64,000 nucleotides of DNA from Hyphomonadaceae bacterium (GCA_022841905.1 JALHQO010000011.1:1-64000); one strand, 5' to 3'. Positions 37,017 to 44,101 are shown, counted from the stretch's first letter. The notes: generated from the letters alone by a model not told the origin. A program made the numbers and translations.

Positions 37017-37525
37017 GGTTTCTGCTGATCGCTTTGGCGCTGGCGGGCGCGACCGCGTGTACGCCGCGCGCAAGCACCTGCGACGTGAACGTGGAGCGCG
37101 AGGTCGCGTTTACGGAAGCGGCCAGCCGTGTCCGCGCCGAGACGATCGGACCGAACTGCCACCAAGCCGTTGCGCTCTACACCATACGCAGCGGCGAAGG
37201 CGATGTGCTATGGTCGTGGACGGCGCCGTTGCAGCGCGCGTTCGGCGACGTCTTCGCCGCCGAGCCGGACGAACATCTGCAAACCTTCCTCGATCGCTGG
37301 GCGACGCCTGACATCGCGACGACGCAGAGCGCACCGGAATGGGCAAACCTGTTCCCCGGCCAAACCACACTCGATCAACTCACCTATGACGACATCCGCG
37401 CCCGCGATCTGCCGATGTTGTGCCATTATTCGGGAACATCACGTCAGACATGCGTGTTCTGGGAGCCAATCGCCGGGGGCGCTGGCCAATTGTACGACCG
37501 TGAAGCGGTGGAGACCGAACCATGA
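37013..37525 (+). CDS. Lipoprotein, paralogue 2 of 3 (TTG start)
   Basis: A 170-aa lipoprotein whose signal peptide (LRFLLIALALAGATAC, lipobox ATAC) begins exactly at TTG 37013, overlapping the previous stop as TTGA. No in-frame ATG or GTG lies close by, so TTG is the best start. Shared paralogue features: GPNCHQAVALYTIRSGEGDVLWSWTAPLQRAF, DEHLQTFLDRWA, APEWANLFPGQTTLDQLTYDD, then LCHYSGTSRQTCVFW. It overlaps the third paralogue by ATGA. Confidence 0.75.
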   Translation: MRFLLIALALAGATACTPRASTCDVNVEREVAFTEAASRVRAETIGPNCHQAVALYTIRSGEGDVLWSWTAPLQRAFGDVFAAEPDEHLQTFLDRWATPDIATTQSAPEWANLFPGQTTLDQLTYDDIRARDLPMLCHYSGTSRQTCVFWEPIAGGAGQLYDREAVETEP

Positions 37526-38103
37526 AACGATTTGCTCTGGGTTTTGCCGCACTCGCGCTGGCCGCGTGCTCACCACCTGCGCAAGATACGCAAACCGAAG
37601 ACGTCGCTTCGAGCATGCCAGTGGGCGCAGCGCCCGCGGGCTGCTTTGCCGAAGCGTCACGCGATTGGTCGGCTGTCGGCGGCCAATATTACGTGATCGA
37701 GGCGGAAGCCTCTGGCGCGACCTGCCGCGAAGCAACGGCGACTTTGCGCATCACCACCAGCGACGGCACGGTGTTGTTCGAGCGCGCATATCCGACCGCG
37801 CAAGTCTCGCTCGCCTTCGCGCCGAATGCAGATCAATCGACGCTGCGCAGCGAACTGGAAGCCTGGACGCAAAACACAGCCGAGACGCCGACAGCGGATT
37901 GGCTCCCGGCTTGGCCGTCAGGCGCGCCGAAGCCGCCTTACTTCCAGCCGGCGGAAGGCGTGACGCGCAACGTCTATGAAGGCGCGCGCGGCAATCAGGG
38001 GCCGGTGTTCTGCTATCCCGATGGCGGCGAGAGCAATGCGTGCGTGGCGCTGGCCGGCACGAACGCGACGATGCTCGGCTCGTGGACGCCAGAGCGGCCG
38101 TAA
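37522..38103 (+). CDS. Lipoprotein, paralogue 3 of 3
   Basis: A 193-aa lipoprotein with lipobox LAAC. Equivalent core: ASGATCREATATLRITTSDGTVLFERAYPTAQVSLAF, DQSTLRSELEAW, LPAWPSGAPKPPYF, and FCYPDGGESNACVAL. It is the most divergent of the three and carries a longer Thr/Asp linker after the Cys. ATGA overlap with paralogue 2. Convergent with the LprI-like gene. Confidence 0.78.
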   Translation: MKRFALGFAALALAACSPPAQDTQTEDVASSMPVGAAPAGCFAEASRDWSAVGGQYYVIEAEASGATCREATATLRITTSDGTVLFERAYPTAQVSLAFAPNADQSTLRSELEAWTQNTAETPTADWLPAWPSGAPKPPYFQPAEGVTRNVYEGARGNQGPVFCYPDGGESNACVALAGTNATMLGSWTPERP

Positions 38104-38105
38104 GC

Positions 38106-38579
38106 TTAGTTTCCCTCGCGCTCGCGATCGTGGAGCGTGAGGGCGATGCCGCGTTCGGCGCTCAGATCAGCGATGCAGGACGCACGCGCCACGCGTGCGC
38201 CCGAGCCCTCGCCCCAGCGATTGACACGGTAGTTGCACTCGGCATCGCGATAGGCGCGCCAGGCGTCTTGTGACGCCGCCAGCGACGGTGCGAGATCAGG
38301 CTCGGTTGCGGTGAGCCGTTCGAGCGCGGCGTTTATCACGCGCTCCCAAGCTTCGGCCTCGGCGCTGTAGCACATCATCATGCCATGGGTTGTGTAGCCG
38401 CCATCCGAGTCGAGGCACGGCTGCGCGATCACGCCCGGGCACGCACGCAGCGCCGCTGCGTCGCTCGCCGCAGCGCTGACGCAAGCGGCGAGTGGCGCGG
38501 TCTCGATTGTATCGACGTCCGCCCAAGCTGGCGCGACCGGTGCGCAGAGTAGAACCACGCTCAGCACTATCTGCCGCAT
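38106..38579 (-). CDS. LprI-like (DUF1311) exported protein
   Basis: A 157-aa exported protein with a signal peptide (VVLLCAPVAPAWAD). The LprI/DUF1311 core is at the C-terminus: WERVINAALERLTATEPDLAPSLAASQDAWRAYRDAECNYR...SGARVARASCIADLSAERGIAL, with the two conserved Cys. Family members include inhibitors of lysozyme; a role in protecting the wall is possible but unproven. The start at 38579 has GGAGG 7 nt upstream; the track ORF adds 21 residues. Confidence 0.82.
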   Translation of the reverse strand: MRQIVLSVVLLCAPVAPAWADVDTIETAPLAACVSAAASDAAALRACPGVIAQPCLDSDGGYTTHGMMMCYSAEAEAWERVINAALERLTATEPDLAPSLAASQDAWRAYRDAECNYRVNRWGEGSGARVARASCIADLSAERGIALTLHDREREGN

Positions 38580-38682
38580 TTTCGCCTCCTGTGATGACGC
38601 TGCCGCACCAATACGCCAGAAGCAGTGCGTTTTAGCCATCACGCTTTTCAGATCGCGCGACGCACCCTATCTTCGCCTCATC

Positions 38683-38705
38683 CCGGCGACTGGCGCCGGC
38701 TTTTT
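38683..38705 (+). terminator. Hairpin plus T-run just before the mini-ORF
   Basis: A perfect 6-bp stem CCGGCG / CGCCGG with loop ACTGG is followed by CTTTTT on the plus strand. It ends only 8 nt before the Shine-Dalgarno of the 23-codon ORF. No plus-strand gene ends here, so it may act as an attenuator or as insulation from upstream transcription. Confidence 0.6.
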
Positions 38706-38724
38706 GTAGAAAAGGAGGTGATCC

Positions 38725-38796
38725 ATGTCTCATTGTCACTCGTTCGGGGCACTGTCACAGGCTTGGACCATCTCGAGCGCCAGCTCTGGGGTCTAA
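38725..38796 (+). CDS. 23-codon mini-ORF with perfect Shine-Dalgarno
   Basis: ATG at 38725 is preceded by AAAAGGAGGTGATCC, complementary to the last ~13 nt of 16S rRNA, at an ideal spacing. It encodes MSHCHSFGALSQAWTISSASSGV and stops at TAA. The peptide matches nothing I know and has no membrane helix. The coding part lies inside a foldable RNA (CATTGTCA 38731-38738 pairs with TGACAATG 38822-38829, closing hairpin at 38831-38862). It may be a leader peptide, a regulatory RNA, or a true small protein. Confidence 0.5.
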   Translation: MSHCHSFGALSQAWTISSASSGV

Positions 38797-38830
38797 CCTG
38801 AGATTCCCCGCTAACGCGGACTGACAATGG

Positions 38831-38862
38831 AAGGGCCGTGTCGGGAAACCGATGCGGCCCTT
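38831..38862. terminator. Long GAAA-loop hairpin after the mini-ORF
   Basis: A 14-bp stem (aagggccgtgtcgg / ccgatgcggccctt, with two G-U wobbles) is capped by a GAAA tetraloop. It lies between the mini-ORF and the convergent DUF3008 gene. No strong T-run follows on either strand, so it may be an RNA structural end rather than an efficient terminator. Confidence 0.55.
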
Positions 38863-38869
38863 CGGTTGT

Positions 38870-39172
38870 CTAGCGGGCCTTCTTCGCGGCACGCTTCTTC
38901 ACGGTTTTCTTCTTCGCATTCTTGGCGCGCATCGCCGCCGCCTTTTTCGCCGCCTTCTTACGCTTGGCCTTCTGGGCCGGGACTGGGCTGTCTTCGACGT
39001 AGTCGGGTTTGCCCTTGCGTTTGGTGGACGCGAAATCGTCGAGCTGCTTTTCGCTCATCGATTTATACATCTGCTTCGAGGCGCCCTTGAGCGCGCTAGG
39101 CTTGGCGTCGCCGCGCTTGGCCGCGAGTGCGGCGCCGGCGGCTTTCTGTTGTGCTTTGGATTTAGCGGGCAT
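38870..39172 (-). CDS. DUF3008 family small basic protein
   Basis: A 100-aa protein. Residues 1-60 match DUF3008 (MPAKSKAQQKAAGAALAAKRGDAKPSALKGASKQMYKSMSEKQLDDFASTKRKGKPDYV). The remaining ~40 residues are a Lys/Ala tail (KAKRKKAAKKAAAMRAKNAKKKTVKKRAAKKAR) resembling histone-H1-like tails, so binding to DNA or RNA is plausible. The ATG at 39172 gives the exact family start. Function unknown. Confidence 0.85.
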   Translation of the reverse strand: MPAKSKAQQKAAGAALAAKRGDAKPSALKGASKQMYKSMSEKQLDDFASTKRKGKPDYVEDSPVPAQKAKRKKAAKKAAAMRAKNAKKKTVKKRAAKKAR

Positions 39173-39222
39173 GGCTTCGTCTCCTGACGAAGACACAATG
39201 CAGCGCCCGCTGGCGGCGTTCC

Positions 39223-39254
39223 AAAAAAGAAAGGGGCGGGATTGCTCCCGCCCC
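39223..39254 (-). terminator. Intrinsic terminator of spmX
   Basis: A perfect 9-bp stem GGGGCGGGA / TCCCGCCCC with a TTGC loop is followed on the minus strand by TTTCTTTTTT. It lies 30 bp after the spmX stop. Confidence 0.88.
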
Positions 39255-39283
39255 AGGCTCACCAGCAGAACTGAGAAACTAAA

Positions 39284-40393
39284 TCAGGCTTGCGCGCTTT
39301 GCGGACGACGCAGGCCGAAGACAGCCATGAGCACAGCAGCCAGGCCCGGCGTCGCGACAGCAGCGCCGGCGATCATCTCAATCGCCTCGCCCGAGCCGCC
39401 CAAGAGCAGCGAGCCGCCGAGAGCCAGCAAAGCGAAACCAAAGACCAGCAGCGCGATCAGGCCGGCATTCTCAAATGGGCCGCCGAAATCAATGTTCGCG
39501 ACATTGAAGACGCTTTGGCGGCGCTGCTTGCGCAGACGGCGATCCACATTTGGCTTCGGCATCACGATTTCGATTTTGTTCGAACGCGCGCGTTTGAACC
39601 AGGAGAAGCGCACCTTGGCGCCCTCTCCCGCTTGCGTCGCCGCATAGGAGCGACGGGTCGCTTCGCGGACTTCGTCCAGCGAACGGGCGACCGGCTTGGC
39701 GTGCGCGGTGACGATCTCGTCGTCTTCGACAACATCATCCGCCACGACTTGCGTCAGCAGCAGCGCTTCGGTTTGCGGCTCGGACTTCAAGATCTCGACC
39801 AGACGCACAACGGGCTCAGGCTTCGGCTGCACGACGGGCACGGAGCCCACGGCGGGGGCGGCAGCGTACTTGGCCGGAGCGCCGAGAATGGACGCGGCGT
39901 GATCGAGCTTGGCGCGCACGAACACGGACGGCGCCGCGTCGATCGCCATATCTTTCAAGAAGAGCGCCTTTTCAGCCGCGCGGCGGCCGATGAGCGTATC
40001 GACGACTTCGAGTTCGCCGCCGACATCAGACTTGCGCCATGCGTCCATCGCGCAGGCAGCAGTAACGAAATCGCCGGCGTTCACGCGGCGCAGCACTTGG
40101 CTTTGTTCGAACGCTTCGCCGCCAACCGAGAAGGCGAACGAGACGAGGGCGTCGAACTGAGATTGCGTGAGCGATTGGGTTACGCGCGCATTCACCAGGC
40201 GCTCGGTCGGCGCGACATCAATGGCGAGCAGTGCAGCGGCTTCGGCGTGATCGAGCGGCGCGCCCGGCTCACCGACGCGCACATGGCTAAAGCCAACGAC
40301 CCAATTGCCGTCCGGCAATTGTGCGGGTTCGGCGCGGAAGCCTTCGTGGCGCTGTATGAGCGCGAGGCCGTCGGCTGAAACTGAGTACGTCAT
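39284..40393 (-). CDS. spmX: SpmX-like polar localisation protein (GH24 domain, linker, two TM)
   Basis: A 369-aa protein with the SpmX layout. Residues ~5-150 are a lysozyme-like domain (LIQRHEGFRAEPAQLPDGNWVVGFSH, LTQSQFDALVSFAFSVG, ACAMDAWRKSDVGGE, RRAAEKALFL). A Pro/Asp-rich and acidic linker (~170-250) follows, then a basic stretch, and two C-terminal membrane helices (GLIALLVFGFALLALGGSLLL, MIAGAAVATPGLAAVLMAVFGL). In Caulobacter SpmX marks the old pole and recruits the kinase DivJ. The catalytic Glu17 is kept, but the Thr of the T4-lysozyme triad is Val32. A sigma54-type promoter lies upstream. Confidence 0.88.
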   Translation of the reverse strand: MTYSVSADGLALIQRHEGFRAEPAQLPDGNWVVGFSHVRVGEPGAPLDHAEAAALLAIDVAPTERLVNARVTQSLTQSQFDALVSFAFSVGGEAFEQSQVLRRVNAGDFVTAACAMDAWRKSDVGGELEVVDTLIGRRAAEKALFLKDMAIDAAPSVFVRAKLDHAASILGAPAKYAAAPAVGSVPVVQPKPEPVVRLVEILKSEPQTEALLLTQVVADDVVEDDEIVTAHAKPVARSLDEVREATRRSYAATQAGEGAKVRFSWFKRARSNKIEIVMPKPNVDRRLRKQRRQSVFNVANIDFGGPFENAGLIALLVFGFALLALGGSLLLGGSGEAIEMIAGAAVATPGLAAVLMAVFGLRRPQSAQA

Positions 40394-40468
40394 GGGCGGG
40401 CCTTTCAGGGCTTTGCTCAAAACGCCGTCCCGATTTGAAGCTTCGGAGCCGGCAGTCTTCCCCTTTCA

Positions 40469-40485
40469 GGCAAGCCCGGCGCCAA
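40469..40485 (-). promoter_or_regulatory. Sigma54-type promoter upstream of spmX
   Basis: The minus strand reads TTGGCGCCGGGCTTGCC, with GG-N10-GC spacing and close fit to the -24/-12 consensus TTGGCACG-N4-TTGC. The predicted start near 40458 gives a 65-nt leader to the spmX ATG. In Caulobacter spmX is activated through sigma54 and TacA, which makes this match meaningful. Confidence 0.65.
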
Positions 40486-40542
40486 GCGCCCTCTCCAAAG
40501 GTGAATTTTCGTTAGCGACGTGCGCCGCTGGCCGATGCAGCG

Positions 40543-40590
40543 TTGACAGATAGGCTTACAGGTGTAATCGTGAGGGTATTACAGGTGTAA
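40543..40590 (+). promoter_or_regulatory. blaI-type promoter with twin operators
   Basis: A perfect -35 TTGACA (40543-40548) is followed after 16 bp by TAATCG as a possible -10. Two identical palindromes TTACAGGTGTAA lie at 40556-40567 and 40579-40590. TACA-N2-TGTA is the BlaI/MecI recognition pattern. The first copy covers the promoter and the second ends 2 bp before the blaI-like ATG, so the repressor should control its own operon. Confidence 0.85.
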
Positions 40591-40592
40591 TC

Positions 40593-40961
40593 ATGCGCAT
40601 CAGTGCTGCGGAAAGTCTGATCATGGAGGCGCTCTGGCGGAAAAGCCCGATGAGCGCCGAAGATATCGTCGCCGAAGTTGGCCCAGAGCAGAACTGGGCC
40701 GACAAAACCGTGCGGACGCTAATTAACCGGCTGTTGACCAAGAGCGCGATCTCCGCGACCCGCGATGGCCGGCGCTATCTCTATTCAGCCGCGGTCGAGC
40801 GCGCCGATTACGTATCGAGCGAGAGCAAGGGCCTGGTCGACCGGTTGTTCGACGGCAAGCTCGCACCGCTCGTCTCCCATTTCGCCGAAACCAATCAGTT
40901 GTCAGCCTCCGACATCGCCGAACTGAAACGCCTGGTCGCGGAGCTCGACGATGGTGACTGA
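40593..40961 (+). CDS. BlaI/MecI/CopY-family repressor
   Basis: A 122-aa winged-helix repressor: MRISAAESLIMEALWRKSPMSAEDIVAEV (helix-turn-helix start), WADKTVRTLINRLLTKSAISATRDGRRYLY (recognition helix and wing) and a C-terminal dimerisation helix (LVDRLFDGKLAPLVSHF...ADIAELKRLVAEL). These repressors are inactivated when the partner M56 peptidase cleaves them. The twin operator lies just upstream, and a BlaR1-like gene follows after a tiny ORF. Confidence 0.93.
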   Translation: MRISAAESLIMEALWRKSPMSAEDIVAEVGPEQNWADKTVRTLINRLLTKSAISATRDGRRYLYSAAVERADYVSSESKGLVDRLFDGKLAPLVSHFAETNQLSASDIAELKRLVAELDDGD

Positions 40962-41061
40962 ATTCTTCTACGCCCTCGATCCGGTGCAAGCCGCATTAGC
41001 GGCGGCGCTCGCGATCACGGTCGCGCATTTCATGATGGCGGAGGTCGAACATGCCGACTGA
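40951..41061 (+). CDS. 36-aa putative membrane peptide between blaI- and blaR1-like genes
   Basis: An ATG inside the blaI 3' end opens a 36-codon ORF that stops inside the blaR1-like start (11-bp overlaps on both sides). The peptide MVTEFFYALDPVQAALAAALAITVAHFMMAEVEHAD has one hydrophobic Ala-rich helix of about 19 residues with charged ends. GGAGG for the next gene lies within it. It may be a real small membrane peptide or only a translational relay that couples the two genes. Confidence 0.45.
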   Translation: MVTEFFYALDPVQAALAAALAITVAHFMMAEVEHAD

Positions 41062-42610
41062 GCTGATCGACGTTCTGCTTCGCGTGAATTTAGCGCTAGC
41101 CGCCGGCGTACTGCTGGTGCTGGCGCTGCGCGTACCCGTGCGACGCTATTGCGGCGCGCGCGTCGCCTATGCGCTTTGGTTGCTGCCGCTGGCGGCGATG
41201 GCGATGTGCTTCGTGCCGGGCCGTATCGAGCATGTGATGCTCGAAGCGCCCATGCCGGGCGCCGCGCATCCGGGGATCATTGAGGCGCCCGCGCCGGAGC
41301 ATCCCTATCTGCTCTGGGCTTGGTGTGTTGGCGTGGTGTTGAGCCTCGTCGTTCTGGCTCTCAGGCAAGCGCGGTTCACCTCAGCGCTCGGCACACTAAG
41401 CCTGCGCGGTGACCTCGGCGCGCGGGTGCGCACGGCGGAATCGGCGGCGCACGGGCCGGCGGTGCTCGGCGTGCTGCGTCCGATCATCGTCACGCCGTCC
41501 GACTTCGAGAGCCGCTTTGACGCAGAAGAACGCCGTATCGTGCTGGCGCACGAACATGCACACCTCGCGCAAGGCGATCCCTTGATCAATGCGGCGGTCG
41601 TGCTGCTGCAGTGCGTGAACTGGTTCAACCCGTTCGCGCATCTCGGCGCGCGCGCTTTGCGGCTCGACCAAGAACTCGCCTGCGACGCGGCGGTGTTGGC
41701 GCAAAGCGACGGCATGCGCCGCCGCTACGCCGAAGCCATGCTGAAGACCCACATCGCGGCGGCCGCGCCCCTCGGATGCGCTTGGCCGCCGTCCAACCTC
41801 AATGCTTTGAAGGAGCGCATCTCCATGTTGAAACTTGCCCTGCCCACACGCACGCAACGCCTCATCGGCGCCTCCGTCATCGCGCTCGCCGCCGCCGGCG
41901 CCGCAGCCGCCTCCTGGGCCGCGCAGCCGGCGCAAGTGGTGACGACTTTTGCGCCGGTGATGGCTGCGGCGCATGCGGCTGAAACGTCGGCGGCAGCATC
42001 CGCCGATGATCTGCTGGCCGGGTTCGACGAAGATGGCGACGGCCGCGTGCGTATCATGCGCGACGGCGTGCTGGTCGAAGAACGCGACCTGACGCCGGAA
42101 GAACGCGAAGAATTGCGCGAGAGCTTGGCCGAAGCGCGCGAAGCGATGGCGCAAGCGCGGGCGGCAATGGATGAAGCGCGGTTGGAACGCCTGGACGCCT
42201 TGCGTGACCTCGAAGGCCTGCGCGATCTGGAGCATCTGCACGCGCTTGAAGGGCTGGCCGCGCTGGAAGCTCTCCGTGAAATCGACGTTCATGTCGATGA
42301 AGAAGAAATCCGTCGCGCCGCGCGCGAAGCGCGGCTTGAGGCCCGACACGCGGCGCGGCTCTCAGCCGAAGAACGACGCGAGATCGAGCAGAGCGCGCGC
42401 GAAGCAATGCGCGAAGCGGAGGTTGAGCTTGCCATGGCGCGGCGCGAAGAGCGCATCGAGGCGCGCGAGGCGATCCGCGAAGCGCGTATGGAGGTGACCG
42501 AAGAACTCCGCCAAGCGCGTGCGCGCGGCGATCAAATCGAAATCGACGCACTCGAAATCGCCGAGCGCACCTTGCGTCAGATCGATGAAGCCGCGGCGGA
42601 CGAGCGCTAA
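41051..42610 (+). CDS. BlaR1-like M56 family metallopeptidase with coiled-coil C-terminus
   Basis: A 519-aa membrane protein. Helices at about 8-30, 38-58 and 95-115 precede the zinc site: EERRIVLAHEHAHLAQGDP (HEXXH-like HEHAH) with downstream LRLDQELACDAAVL (E-x3-D). Another helix (LIGASVIALAAAGAAAASWAA, near 275) leads to an exported part. It lacks a penicillin-binding sensor; instead it has DEDGDGRVRIMRDG, a calcium-loop-like motif, and ~180 residues of Glu/Ala/Arg heptads. So it probably senses something other than beta-lactams and cleaves the BlaI-like repressor. Confidence 0.85.
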   Translation: MPTELIDVLLRVNLALAAGVLLVLALRVPVRRYCGARVAYALWLLPLAAMAMCFVPGRIEHVMLEAPMPGAAHPGIIEAPAPEHPYLLWAWCVGVVLSLVVLALRQARFTSALGTLSLRGDLGARVRTAESAAHGPAVLGVLRPIIVTPSDFESRFDAEERRIVLAHEHAHLAQGDPLINAAVVLLQCVNWFNPFAHLGARALRLDQELACDAAVLAQSDGMRRRYAEAMLKTHIAAAAPLGCAWPPSNLNALKERISMLKLALPTRTQRLIGASVIALAAAGAAAASWAAQPAQVVTTFAPVMAAAHAAETSAAASADDLLAGFDEDGDGRVRIMRDGVLVEERDLTPEEREELRESLAEAREAMAQARAAMDEARLERLDALRDLEGLRDLEHLHALEGLAALEALREIDVHVDEEEIRRAAREARLEARHAARLSAEERREIEQSAREAMREAEVELAMARREERIEAREAIREARMEVTEELRQARARGDQIEIDALEIAERTLRQIDEAAADER

Positions 42611-43995
42611 CGCAGTAGGATTAACGTCGCTAGGCCGAGGAAGGCCAGGAAGCCGACGACATCGGTCACGAAGGTGACGAACACTGAAGACGAGACCGCC
42701 GGGTCGGCGCCAAAGCGCCGGAGGGTCAGCGGGACGAGAATGCCTGCGAGCCCGGCGCAGGCGAAAGTGATCAGCACGGCGAGTGCGATCGAGAACGCCA
42801 GCATAACGCTGTTGAACCAAAACGCGACGACACCGGCCAACACGACAGCGAAAATCAGTCCGTTGGAGACCGCCGTCATGCCTTCACGCAAAACGTAGCG
42901 CGGCGCGTTGCTCTCATTGAGATCGCGCGAAGCGATGGCGCGCACAGCCACGGCCAGCGCTTGCGTGCCGGCATTGCCGCCCATCGAGGCGACGATCGGC
43001 ATCAGCACGGCGAGTGCGACGAGTTCAGTGATCGAGTCCTGAAAGGCGCTGATCACCGCCGACGCCACCACCGCGGTGCCTAGATTGACCAAAAGCCACG
43101 GTGCCCGGGCGCGTACGGATTTGAAGACGCTATCGGTCTGCGCCGCTTCGCTGACGCCGGCGAGCTTGAGCAAGTCTTCTTCGCTCTCTTCGCTGATGAC
43201 ATCGACGATGTCGTCGATCGTCACCATGCCAGTGAGCCGGCCGGCGTCATCCACCACGGGCGCCGAGGCCATGTGATATTTTTGGAAGGTTTGCGCCACT
43301 TCTTCCTGGTCCATCTCCGGGCGGATCAGGATCAGCGGGGCGCGCATGATCTCCTTGAGCGGCGTGTCGCGGCCGGAGCGCAGCAGGCTTGAGACACGCA
43401 CCGCCCCGATCGGGCGCATGGCGGCGTCGACGATGTAGATTTCGAAAAACTCGTCCGGCAGTTCGGCGGAATCGGCGCGCATGCGGTCGATGACACTGCC
43501 GACAGTGCCGCCTTCGGGCGCAGCGACGTATTCGCGCTGCATGAGACGGCCCGCCGTCTCTTCGTCGAACGACAACGCTTCTTCGACCGCGAGACGCGTA
43601 TCCTCGTCAGCGGCGGCGAGCACGCGGCCGAGCTGCTTCTCATCAATGTCGGCAGCGACTGCGGCAGCGTCGTCAGTGTCGAGTTGGCCGAGCGCCTGGC
43701 CGACATAATCGGCCGGCAGTTCGGGCAGGATTTCCTCGCGCCGCTCCCACGACAGTTCCGCCAGGAACTCCGGCGGCAGGTCACGCCCCACGGAACGCGC
43801 GATGGTGCGCGCTGTCTCCAGCGGCACGTGCTCGATGACGTCGGCAAGATCGGCGGGGCCGAGATCGGCCAGCAGCCGGCGCAGCAGCGGCGCGTCGTGA
43901 TCTCCGGCAGCGCCGATGACGCGGGCGATGAAGCCGGAATCCTCGGATGGCGTGGCGCGCGCTTGCTCAGCCGCCGTATCGGTCTCGGTGTTCAT
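42607..43995 (-). CDS. mgtE: Magnesium transporter MgtE
   Basis: A 462-aa Mg2+ channel. The N domain (~25-135, LRRLLADLGPADLADVIEHVPLETARTIAR) is a superhelix. The CBS pair (~140-265) has MQREYVAAPEGGTVGSVIDRMR and MVTIDDIVDVISEE. The pore domain (~290-460) has five helices with ARAPWLLVNLGTAVVASAVISAFQDSI, the signature GGNAGTQALAVAVRAIA and the final VTFVTDVVGFLAFLGLA. Mg2+ bound between N and CBS domains closes the pore. The leader contains a long-range 8-bp inverted repeat. The stop overlaps that of the M56 gene by 4 bp. Confidence 0.96.
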   Translation of the reverse strand: MNTETDTAAEQARATPSEDSGFIARVIGAAGDHDAPLLRRLLADLGPADLADVIEHVPLETARTIARSVGRDLPPEFLAELSWERREEILPELPADYVGQALGQLDTDDAAAVAADIDEKQLGRVLAAADEDTRLAVEEALSFDEETAGRLMQREYVAAPEGGTVGSVIDRMRADSAELPDEFFEIYIVDAAMRPIGAVRVSSLLRSGRDTPLKEIMRAPLILIRPEMDQEEVAQTFQKYHMASAPVVDDAGRLTGMVTIDDIVDVISEESEEDLLKLAGVSEAAQTDSVFKSVRARAPWLLVNLGTAVVASAVISAFQDSITELVALAVLMPIVASMGGNAGTQALAVAVRAIASRDLNESNAPRYVLREGMTAVSNGLIFAVVLAGVVAFWFNSVMLAFSIALAVLITFACAGLAGILVPLTLRRFGADPAVSSSVFVTFVTDVVGFLAFLGLATLILLR

Positions 43996-44010
43996 CGGCG
44001 GGCCGCTTCA

Positions 44011-44079
44011 ACGTGTGGAGAGGAATGGGTTCGTGCCCCTCCAAAGCGCCGCGTCGCGCCGTAGGTCAACCCCACACGT
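44011..44079. promoter_or_regulatory. Inverted repeat in the mgtE leader
   Basis: ACGTGTGG (44011-44018) and CCACACGT (44072-44079) are perfect complements 53 nt apart, 16 bp upstream of the mgtE start. In the mgtE mRNA they could close a leader stem-loop around the ribosome-binding region. It does not match a known M-box layout by eye. Confidence 0.4.
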
Positions 44080-44101
44080 GCGTCAAAATCGATCTGGACA
44101 T

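Noticed and set aside
35550-37073. 507-aa minus-strand ORF opposite the patatin and lipoprotein genes
   Set aside because: Arg/His-rich antisense product without domain features; the plus-strand genes have clear motifs and signal peptides.
38701-38724. Possible 16S rRNA 3'-end fragment (ggaggtgatcc is the complement of the 16S tail)
   Set aside because: The match is limited to the anti-Shine-Dalgarno region and is placed exactly for translation of an ORF, so a strong ribosome-binding site is the simpler reading.
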